A stretch of DNA of 64,000 nt. Source: Akanthomyces muscarius. Lineage: Eukaryota > Ascomycota > Sordariomycetes > Hypocreales > Cordycipitaceae. The DNA lies in NCBI RefSeq assembly GCF_028009165.1, contig NC_079245.1, positions 3,596,001 through 3,660,000 on the forward strand. The letters are read 5' to 3'. Below the pieces are notes generated by a model. That model was not told the DNA's origin. It made no database searches and worked only from the letters and a program-made list of their open reading frames with translations. Made by a program: the position numbers and the translations under genes. Below, in pieces: positions 13,801 through 23,741 of the stretch; the stretch's first letter is position 1; the number at the start of each line of letters is the position of its first letter.

Positions 13801-14001
13801 CAGGCTGTCGCCCGCAGGTAACTAAACAACAGCCCTACGTGGCCCTACAAGCTTTCGCATCGGGCGACAGGAGACGGAAAGACAAACTAGACGCAATTGT
13901 ATAGTACGTCATCCCTCAACGTACCTCATTGGCGAAATGGCGCGAGTTGGAGCCTGCGGCTTGCATCCTCGCTCAAAAGAGCGCTCACATCTTGCATCAA
14001 A

Positions 14002-14014
14002 CCCCCCCCCCCCC
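14002..14014. repeat. Poly-C run (13 C)
   Basis: Thirteen consecutive C in non-coding DNA. Confidence 0.9.
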
Positions 14015-14300
14015 ACGCTAATAAATAAGCACACCCTCTTTTTCCACGGCCGCCTCCTTTGTACCTGGTACTTTGCCATGTGCAAGCCACCGAAATCCTC
14101 CTCTCTCTTTCCCTGGGTCTAATCTGCACTTCCCACGCGACGGGGCTGAGGAGGCCGTCGTGGGAAATCTCACGCCCCCCCCTTCTGAAGGCGCCATGTA
14201 TTTGAACACACCGCATCACATAAAATAACACCCACGGCTGTGGAGGAGCAAAGAGGAGCCCTTTCTAGGAAAGGAAAGGAAGGGAGAGAAATAAACCGGA

Positions 14301-17300
14301 GTTTATGAGCTCGTGACCAATGGGGTGTTATTTCCGCAAATGCCATTGACAAAATTCGCTCGCTTTTTGCTCTTTCTTCGTCTGATTTGGTGCAGATCGG
14401 CGAGACATTCATTGGCATTTCAAGTCAGAGTTGGGCATGTAGGGCTGCTTATGGGCAATCTCCATGGCTACTGCTACAGAGTACAGACGAACCATCCAAG
14501 CGTTTCCGTCTCTTCTTCTATCCAAGCCCTTTTTCTGCATGGGTAAGGGCTTGTGCAGAGCCAAGAAAAGCAACGCCATCAGACGAGAACAAGGGTAATA
14601 ATTGCACTGTTTTCCGAGCCTGGGCGACGAGCCACTCTCGGAACGAAAAAAAAAATCAAGGCAGTTGATTGACTCGTGTGAAATTACACGCCGTTTTTTT
14701 TTTGTACCAGCACTTTGTCCAATCATTTTCCTTCTTCTTCTTTCGTTCTTCTGGACGCGGAACCATGTTCGTCTGCCCATGTGGCGCGTCGCCAGGGCTC
14801 GACTCTCAGCCCGACGGCGAGTTGGTGGTCCACTGCCGTTGTTTTTGTCCCTTTCGCAATGCAACGAAACTGGCTTTTAAGAGGGCCACCTCGTTTGTTT
14901 ACTACACACCGACTGCCCGTTGGACCACGGTTCTCAAAAGAAGCCCAGCATCACGATGGCTTCGAAATGAGACCATCGCCGGCCATGTAACTCTACTGTT
15001 GATCATCCAGCGCTTCTCGCTCGCACGCCCCTCCCACCGGGGATCCAGATTTAGGCCGGTATTTAAGTTGCTATTAGTTACCTCGAGGCAGCCCCCAAGT
15101 GCCCGATATGCGAATATGCAGTCATGGTGCATCGGCGCTGCACCATGCTAGCATTTCTACTTTCTCACCACATCCTTGTCTGCATGTTTTTTTCTGTTTA
15201 ATCAATCTCATGAGCTTGTGGCGAGGCAATGGGCGCCAGAGAAAGGAAACGAAACCCGTTTATTATCAGGGGACAAGGAGTGTATGTGTGGCGCCGCCAC
15301 AGGCTCGGCTATGAGCCAACCGTTGAGCAGATTCTGCGTTATTCCGACAATTTGACAGGTAGTGTCTGTGGGGAGTAAATAAATGAATAGGCGTACAAAC
15401 TTGGTTCGCCAAGAAACGGTGCGGCCGTGGAAAAAGGGGACCCTCTTTCTGCCGAGGGTCCTTGTTCTGGAGAAGGAAAGAAGTGTATATATGAGGCCAA
15501 TGTAAAACCGGCCTTGATCATCTGATGCGTTTTTATACCACCCCTGTCAGCCACGTTTCTCAATACCGCACCGACAACCGTCGACCGGAAACGGCAAAAG
15601 ATGAGGAGGGGTGTAACAGAATGAGATGAAATGTCCGCACAGCGCGTCGCAAGTTGCGGTGAATTTTTTTGGCATGTCATTGTCGATCTCATTGCATCTC
15701 TGCTCGTATACTTGCAACGCCACGGGGAGGGGTTCGCCACTTCCTGCCTGACAGCATCTCGGCATTTGAAGTCCATCAACTCAAAGTTCTCTAGTCTCGG
15801 TAGTCGGCAAAAGAAAAGAAAAAAAGTGCTTGGACTCGGAGACAACTAGTCGCCTTTGTTCCCGGCAACACCATTCAATAAGTCCATGCAGCAAAAAAAC
15901 CGAGGCATGTGCCCCAAAGGTAACAGCAGCTGTATTGGTAGATGTATATATTCCGTTCTCCACGCCTGAGCTGACTATGACGTTGCTTGCTGCCCATTCT
16001 ACACCACATCCTGCCCCCGCCGGTCGTAGAGTGCATACCAAGCCGCCTGCAGGCCACGCACATGGCCATGAGGGCAACACCGCCATTTGGGACGGATTTT
16101 GGGTGACTGCTCGCTTGCTCCATAATAACCTGGCGTATTGGGCTGATGCAGCTATGTGATACCTCGAATATGCAGTTGAGCCGTTGCAAAGACGCCACAC
16201 CCGTTGAAGATGCAGCCAAGGGCTGGGCGCAATCCTTGTCTTGCAGCTCATGTGGCATGCCAGACCTTGCTTCTTTTCTTGCTCTTCTCTTTTTTTTTCT
16301 CATATATGTTTCTTCGCGGGCTGTAGATGGGCATCCATATGCCTTTGCTCTGAGTAGCTACTCTGAAACATCGCGGCTACACGCCCGAGTGATCGTGTCA
16401 TGACCTCCGTTTATGCCCTTCACCGCTGCGTGAAGGCTCCACCGCGGTTAACAGGTGACTGTAACCATCTTGTCATCTTTACAACTGCGTTTTCTTCTTC
16501 TTTCTATATGGCGATCAATATGACGGTGTATGATTCATGAGCAACGTTCACAAAGTTTCCCTGCTGTAATTCACTCGTGTGCCCAGTGGATCTTGAGCCT
16601 GGGCTTTTTTCGTGCTGACTGCATCGGCCAGCATCCATCGACCTGCAGCTTGCAGCTATACGCGCAAAAGCCAGGGTTGCCAAGATCAAAGGATCAATGC
16701 CGGCGAGCGGCTAGAAATGACACATGTACACACGATGGATTGTTTTTTCTTTTTGTCTTTCTTTTTCATTTGCCCCTCTTCTGCGTCAGTCTGCATTTTA
16801 CTCGGCAATGGCTATTATTATGCTGTCTAAATATCGACGCACAGCTATTTATAGGCCGGCTACCGTGCCGCGGCCTCCGCACTAGTTTGCGTATGTATGA
16901 GCAATAATAGACAGCGTAGTCGGAGTAAAACGGATTTTATGCCCTCTTCATCTGCGTCAGACTTCATTTCTTAAATTCCATGCCTTCACCCCAAATTGAC
17001 GCAATCTCAATCCCGCCTCCTAGGGCGACCTTTTTTATGCATGCGCTTGCACCGTCACGTCAGGGTTGCCATTCTCGGCCATTGCGCTGGATCTAATTTG
17101 TGAAACTAAAGAAGCACCGAGCTAAGTCATCTCACATGCCTGAATGCAACGTTCAATCCTAAGATCTCGGGCACTACCAGCGCAGATTTCACATGCCAAC
17201 GAAAGATCGAGAGTAGACATGAAGAGGAGCTTGGTGAGTTGCTATCGTTTGCGAGTCCTCAACGTGCATTCTGATGCAGCTGGCAGAGAGTCTAATGTGG

Positions 17301-19805
17301 ACTAAAGCCCCCTGAAATCCCATCAGACAAAATGTCGCGGCGATCGAGTCATTTTTCGTATACGTTGCCTGGTTGATTTCCTGCAGCCCGCCCCTGAATG
17401 GCAATCGAGTAATAATAACAGTGCCGCTTTGGGGTTGCAACATCATCACCCCTATTCCAATTGGCCTTGCTACTGGCGCACACGTCCGTGTGGCTTCCCG
17501 GAATTCTGCACTACAAAAGATCCCATCATGTGCTAGCGTCGTACCGAGATCAAGGTGCCTGGCGGCTTCAGGACACACCCCATACCTGCTCGTTCACCGG
17601 CATGTTCGTTGACAATTGTTTTTTTAGTGTTCCACCGTAGCACTGCAGTAGTCTCCATTCAAAGCAGAGCCACCATTTACTTCAGAAAGGCTCTGTGTCG
17701 GCCATCTGTGCCCTTGCGCCCGACGTTGGACAACCTGCTTTGACGGACGATCGTGGGGCGCGCCGTATCTCATCGATCGAACAATGCAATTTCTCTTGTG
17801 CTCTACCGGGCGACACGGCAATGCGAGGGGCAATCACTGACTAGCACCAAACTCTCTCCTCACTTTCTCCGCAAACCTGTAGTAACAGTAGCAACAAAGA
17901 TGCAACCGCGAATTTTTACTTTTTACATGGGCAGAACGGTTGAAAAAAAATTAAGTTTTTGAGTTTACTGTTAGCACGAGCCCTTGATCTAGACTCGACA
18001 GGGATATCTCAACAAGCGCACTGGCCAGAGCAAAGTTGAGCAAAGAGCACACGGACCTCTCCTCGGTTGGCTTCATGAGGAAGTAAAGGAGGCGAATCAG
18101 TCCATTGAGCCAGCCTCACCAGCAAGCCTCACCACGCTGTGGCGGCGGCGAGGGGCTTTCTACAGAAAGCGTTGACGGGCTAACCATTGCGCCGACCAAG
18201 TGTGCCACGGCGCGGGGGTGATGGCCTATTCTGTACAGTCTGTCTAACGGAGGGCACAAAGGGAGCGTGGCGCTGCCTATGGAAGATCCCTGCCGTTTTG
18301 TTCGGATCTTTTGCCCCAAGTCTTTCTTCAATCCAATGTCCGGATCCAGATAAGAATGGGAAAAGAGAGGCCACACAGATGCACGCCTCTAAAAATATGA
18401 AACAAGTTCATGGCGCAACGCCGGGGCGTGCCAACGGGCTTGGGCCTTTTGCCTGGGGGTTGTAACCAGTAAATATGCAATGATGGATAGATGCATCGAA
18501 GAAAAGAATTGAGAATGCCTCGCAAATGTAATTAGGCCAATTGCTTGCTGCTGGAGCAGTTTGCGCTATTGTTCATAGGCTGCATAGTTGGGCGCTGTAA
18601 TGCTTACTGGTATGCCAACTAGCTGATCACTCTGCTGATTGTACTTCTTCTGATTCGCTCTGGCCGTCGATTACCTTTTCAACGGCGACACCGAAATCGG
18701 GGCCTTGCTTACCTTTGTAAGAAAACAACAATTGGCGTCAATCGGCAAGCATCATCTGTGCTACCACGTAAGATCAGATCGCGTCTGATGCATATATGCA
18801 AATGGCCCAAAACGATTCCTTACCCTTGAAACAAAAGTGAACACCTCTGATGATTATTCAACTTCTCTACAAGGTGTCATTCCCGGTGAGGCACAAGCTA
18901 GTCGTTCGAGCTACGTTACAGCGCCATGTGGCATCTCCCAGGATATCTGGACCAAGTCCGGGGAGCCACGGCCACAAAATACCACTTGCGCCTCCCTGCT
19001 CGGAGAGTAGGAAATCGTCATCCGGCGCCCTGCTATTCGCTGACCGAAGAAATTTCTTGGCCGTCCTCGGTGACAGAAGTAGAGTCAACAGCACAAACTA
19101 GCTGCCAAATGTAACAAGGGCAAGGAAGGGCGCTTCCTCGGCGGCTCTTTTTTAAGGCTTGGGCGATCGAACTAGCATCTTACTTGTTCCCCTTTTTTGC
19201 ATTTTAACCCAGATTGAGCGTTCGGGGCCGACCGACAACTACCAAGGTCCGTAGGCCGACAGTAGCCACAGTATGCTTGACCCCTTTGAAGCAACGCGCT
19301 CACATGGCTCGTGCGCTCTTGACGTTATTGTTTGTAAAAAGTCTTGGCTCGTTTATTCCAAGGCTTTTGCCGAGCCGCACTTGTAGCGCCACATTTGGGG
19401 GTATGCAAGAGGTGTCTCACGCCCTACACGGCAGTCAACCTCATATATTCACCTTCTGATTTGCGTTAGGATGCCCATCGCATATTGCACTGCTCCTGTA
19501 TACACTGTTTTGTTGAATATCTGCCTAAAAGTATCATAGTATTCTGATCAGCCAGTTCACACCCCTGCTAGCAACTTAGAAGTGGCTTCAAAGCATTGAC
19601 TGGCAAGTCGCAGCAGAGCTGAAACTACGGACGGAAGAGTGGCAAGTGGCATGGAATATTTCAATGCAAAAATTGCCACCTAAAGGAAAAACGCCTACAT
19701 ATGCCTCTAGCATGAGCTTTTATCATATAATATACAACCCATAAACAAGTGCTCTCCATTTCCAACTCCACCGAATACCATCCCGTACCAGCCCACTTGC
19801 CGCGT
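14301..19805. other. Gene-free stretch, part 4, ending at the ORC4 3' end
   Basis: No gene is supported. Open frames are short, overlap on several frames and carry no motif. The last few hundred bases (about 19,450-19,805) are somewhat AT-rich and probably include the 3' untranslated region and terminator of the minus-strand ORC4 gene, whose stop codon lies at 19,806. Confidence 0.55.
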
Positions 19806-22532
19806 CTAGATCTCGCGACACCATTTGGCCATGACGGCGCTGAGCTTCACTCCAGCTGGAATCTCCTCCAGCGACACATCCACCTTCCACATACGTCCGT
19901 CTAAGCCTCCACTGCCCAGTGTTCGTCCGCCCCCCATGCCCGATGGAACGAGCAGGCCAAGCCCAACCAGTCGTTCCCAAGCAGTACTCGCAACACCGCG
20001 GCTCCAGACGCGGACATTGCCACCAACAGCTAGGAGGCCAGAAGACGCAGACTGTACGCGCTGTTTGCCCACAAGCGAGCTGTATTCGTCGTAGGCCATG
20101 GCGAAGTTGACCGTATCAGTATGTGCCACGATATCGAGTCTTGCCGCAGCAATGAGCAGACTCAAATCAAGCTCCGATAAGCTGCTCAGCAGCTGCATGC
20201 GAGAGTCGGGAGGTGCCAACGAGGTCAGCTCCGACTCAACTGTAGGCACGCGCAGAGTCAAGTCCTTCGGCGACAGATATGAAAGTGGTAAAATCCACTC
20301 GGAGAAGAATGCCGACGCTGATTTCGTGGTGTAATAATGGTACTGTAGTAAGTCTTGGAATTGGCGGTGCTTGTAGAGGTCCTGCAATGATGGAATTAGC
20401 CAACGCTCGACCTCAAGCCGGGTCTGCATACCTCGATCTTGTGGTTCCAGTATTTCTGAAAGTCTGTATAGCCTTCCAGGCTAACATTAAGTCCCTCTTT
20501 TCCTCCATCGGCTTCGCCCAGCATCAGTCCCTGCCGACAGACTTGCCAGTACGCCGGTAGTGTCTTGGCAAGGGAGAGATATACGTATCTGTGACTAAAT
20601 CGACTCTTGACGCGCTTCTCCAACATCTCGACCACATCCATGCGTGTGGTGCACCCTACCACAGCAATTGGGGCTTTGCGAGATTGCGCAATATCGAATA
20701 GGTTATATAGAAGCGTTTGGCGGGGATGAGTTGCAAACATGTCAAACTCATCAATGACAAACACCACGGCTTGCGAGGTAACACCTGCATCTTGGCCCAA
20801 AATCTCAGATGGATGAGAGAGTAGCGCAAGTAATGATGCCATCGTATCGGCATAATTCGACTGTACCATGTCAGCAACGGTCATGGAATAGTAGCAACAA
20901 TACGTACTCTGTTGAGAAGGTCGTCTTCGACTCGCATCTCTTTGCCTAGTTGTCGCCAAACTTCTCTGAGAGCAAGTTTGTCGTCAGTGTGTATGAAGCC
21001 GTTGAGGCGAACAACATGGAAATGTTGTCGATGTTCCTGCGATAGATCTGCAATCGTGTTTTCAACGAGCTACAATATGTTAGAAAGAGTATATCAGGTC
21101 TCCGGCGGATGATGAAGCATACCGTAGTCTTGCCGCTTCCTCTTGGTCCAATAAGCAGCATGGAGTTGCCTTCTCCTGCAAGTACTGTCTGCTCGACGAG
21201 CTGCCGAACCTTTTCGCTCGCTTCAACTTGGCCAAACATGCGTATGCGGCGGCGACCGGCGCAGCGATCCAGCAGCACGCGTTGCATGGCGCCTAGATGG
21301 CGATCCAGATTTGGAATTTCAGGAACCTCGACAGTCAGGGGAGCTGGTACAGGAGTAAGTCCCGGTTCAGCTTTGGGAAGTTTCAGTACATCCTCCTGTG
21401 TACATGACTTGCATAGCCAATCACCCTCCGGAATCTCTGGTATTCCGTAACATTCCTGATGTACTGCAAAGTCGCAGTTGTCGCATAGTATAATTTCGTT
21501 TGGGGGTTTTGAATGAGGTTTTGCGCAGATGCCGCAAGTAATTTCATCAACAGGTGCATCGAGCTTTTTTGGTCTTCCAGGCTTTCTGGCGCTAGTACTT
21601 CGTGGGATGTGATCGAACAGGCCATTGCCATCAAATTTGACGTTTTTGCTCGGCCGCGGACCTCTTTTCTTAGTAGGAGTGAGAATGCTCTTTGGCACAT
21701 TAGCAGCAACGGGAGAGAATAGTCGATTCTTCGTGGGTGTGTCGATTGCTGCCGGAATTGAGGCATCTCTAACAACAGCCAGCTCGGGCTCGGGGCCATC
21801 CGTTGCAGTGCCATTTGTTGCGATGTCGTTCATTGCGATGTCAGTCGCCGCTGTGCCATTCGCTATGCCGCTCGTTGCAGTGCCATTCGTTGCAGCTTGA
21901 GGCACATCGGCACTATTCTCGAGGCTCCTAACAGGCGCTGGCGCGGGTCCAGCTACAGGAGCTGGCGCAGCAGCAGCCGCTGCCTTCTTTCGGCCCCTTG
22001 GCTTGGCCGCAGGTTTTCTCGCGGGCGGCGGCTTGCTCGCAGCCGCCTTCCCCCGCGGCGACGGCTTGTCCTCGCCCGTGTCCCACTTCGTTCCTTTCAG
22101 CGCCTTTAACTTTATCGCGGGCCTTGAGGTGGGAATTCGGATCTCGATGCGGGATGGAGGAACGGCCGCGACGCGGGTCTGCGTCGACATGGGGACTACC
22201 GGAGCAGCATTCACGGGCGGCGGCGGCGGCGGCGCTGCCGTGACTGGAGCTTGTGGTGGTGGTGGTGGTAGTGGTCTTGAAGGCTTGCTCTCTTCATCAC
22301 CAGGAGGAATGTTTTCCTGGCTGGGATCAGGAGTCGATCGGTTGTATCCAAAGACCCCCGACAGGGCAGACGCGATACTGGCCAGACGATTGCCCGGGCT
22401 GGGGCCGTCGGGGGCTGCGGCGTCCTCGAATTTCCGGCGCTTCAGCTCGAGGTCGGCGTTGGGCGGCGACAGCGTGTCGGTTTCGTCTCGCGATCGTTTG
22501 TTTCCACCCGTGGCAGCCGTTTCTTGCGCCAT
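19806..22532 (-). CDS. ORC4: Origin recognition complex subunit 4 with PHD finger
   Basis: AAA+ subunit of the six-protein origin recognition complex that marks replication origins and loads MCM helicase in the nucleus. Four exons (22532-21123, 21069-20908, 20860-20432, 20381-19806) join in frame to 858 residues. The start is the ATG at 22532; the longer upstream frame has no ATG. The N-terminal third is Pro/Ala-rich and basic, with AT-hook-like motifs near residues 177-183 (PRGRKK), 289-296 and 316-323 (KPGRPKK). A canonical Cys4-His-Cys3 PHD finger spans about 333-377. The AAA+ core has Walker A GPRGSGKTT at 462-470 and Walker B VFVIDEFD near 557-564; the C-terminal part matches the Orc4 winged-helix region. 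AT-hooks on Orc4 are known from fission yeast, where they tether ORC to AT-rich DNA. A PHD finger, which reads histone H3 tails in other proteins, would add chromatin recognition; that role is inferred. The gene is divergent from the DCC1-like gene. Confidence 0.93.
21800..21900 (-). repeat. Degenerate ~15-bp minisatellite inside ORC4 exon 1
   Basis: Repeated GTTGCAGTGCCATTC-like units on the + strand encode, on the minus strand, the degenerate peptide pattern (A)TNGTA/IAMNDIA in the disordered linker between the ORC4 AT-hook-like motifs. Units differ by point changes but keep the reading frame. Confidence 0.7.
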
Positions 22533-22964
22533 GGTTCCCGGGGTGTGGCTCTTACGATGGCAGTTGTCGTGGTAGTGGCATCGCTCGCTGGATCCGTCGA
22601 GGGCAGGGAGTTTTGGCGTTGTGGAAGACGCGATGGGACGCGGTTGCTTCGACTCAATAATTAGTGCCACTTTACCACTTTACGCGCTTCACCAACCAAC
22701 CTGTGGGGCGGCACCTCGACAGGCCCGGTTGCGCTGCAATATCGGCGTGATATGCAGCTAAACCTTTATCCAATTGTTTGCGAGTAGTGATTTTGACTTG
22801 TTCTTCGGTCAGTATGGTTTTTGTCAGCTGATTGGATTTCTGAGATTTCTAGGAAATGTATATGCCCTTTCAGTCGGTCACACATCGCCACCCCCACCTA
22901 CAGAGCTGTCATCTCATAGCGCTGCCTCAAGTCTTTCCACTCACACACCATCCGCAACGTCACC
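22533..22964. promoter_or_regulatory. Shared ORC4/DCC1 divergent promoter with three ACGCG sites
   Basis: The 432 bp between the two start codons must hold both promoters. Three ACGCG pentamers (22628-22632, 22638-22642, 22682-22686), all on the + strand, lie within 59 bp. ACGCG is the core of the MluI cell-cycle box bound by MBF (Mbp1/Swi6 in yeast, Res1-Cdc10 in fission yeast), which drives S-phase genes. They are about 96-154 bp upstream of the ORC4 ATG and 279-337 bp upstream of the DCC1 ATG. No clear TATA box is seen. Confidence 0.5.
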
Positions 22965-23424
22965 ATGTCGAGCCAAAACGACGGTCTGCCTTTCTACAGC
23001 GTCCCTGACAGCTCAGGTTTCCGCCTCATCGAGCTCCCTCCCGAGATCGAGGCGCTGCTCGAAGGCCCCAGCCCGCCAGTGTATGTTGCTCCTCAAGACA
23101 CCTGAAGCCACCACGACAGAGCGCAAGCTGGAACTAACAACCAATGGGGACAGGCTCTACCTGGAGCCCGGCGCCGATGACATGGCCACTCTGCGGAGCC
23201 CGGAGCACACCTACAACATCAGACAGAAGAACACCTCCAACGGCATGTTTCTCATCAAACCCTGCGCGCCGGACGCGGCCTCGGCTCAACAAGGCGTCGC
23301 CGCCATCGCCACGATCAAAGAGACGGTCGAGCTAGAGCGCATAAACAAAATGATCATCATGGACCGCAACCCAAATACAAAAAATGTTGGCAAGTGGCAC
23401 GAGAAATTCGGTCGCTCGCGGTAG
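22965..23424 (+). CDS. DCC1: DCC1-like sister chromatid cohesion protein (short form)
   Basis: Dcc1 is part of the alternative Ctf18-Dcc1-Ctf8 RFC clamp loader that acts at replication forks for sister-chromatid cohesion. Two exons, 22965-23080 and 23154-23424, join over a 73-bp intron (GTATGT donor, CAG acceptor) to 128 residues. The protein matches the N-terminal Dcc1 core: an FRLIELPPEIEALLEG-type segment, then LYLEP, and the diagnostic TYNIRQKNTSNGMFLI stretch near residues 60-80. The usual C-terminal winged-helix half, which brings yeast Dcc1 to about 380 residues, is absent; it ends in a basic KWHEKFGRSR tail. The stop is followed by about 300 bp of non-coding DNA before the convergent RAD4 gene, and I see no further exon. 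It may be a normal short filamentous-fungal form or a reduced protein. Neighbouring ORC4 supports a replication role. Confidence 0.75.
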
Positions 23425-23741
23425 CTGGTAGACCACTCCACCTTGCCTTCGATTTATCTCCAACGCATCAGTTGATGCATATCATTTAGCGCTTTCAAGT
23501 CAGACTGAAATCTACATTTTCTTCTTCTACTAGATAGGGGCTCTTATACATGTCTTCGTTCTTCGCCGTCTGGTCCCCCAGTATGCTCATGAGTCGACCA
23601 GTCGTCTGCCCAGTTACTCTATGCTGCGCCACCCAACGCCTTTCTACAGCCCGTGGCGGTGTCCTTGCCTTCGGCCTTCTGGGGTCTTCCCTGCTATACA
23701 TATGTTGTTACAAAGTAGGTCTCGGTAAAATTCGCCTCCAT
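23425..23741. other. Convergent intergenic gap DCC1/RAD4
   Basis: The 317 bp between the two stop codons contain no gene. They presumably hold both 3' untranslated regions and poly(A) signals. Confidence 0.6.

Larger units (their letters stand above)
10131..14300. other. Gene-free stretch, part 3
   Basis: No supported gene. A 21-nt T run (10,797-10,817) and a 13-nt C run (14,002-14,014) are present. A TATAAA-like string at about 11,511-11,517 is followed by no convincing ORF. The longest open frame of the left arm (12,901-13,641) starts with TTG, has its first ATG more than half-way in and shows no domain, so it is not called. Confidence 0.55.
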
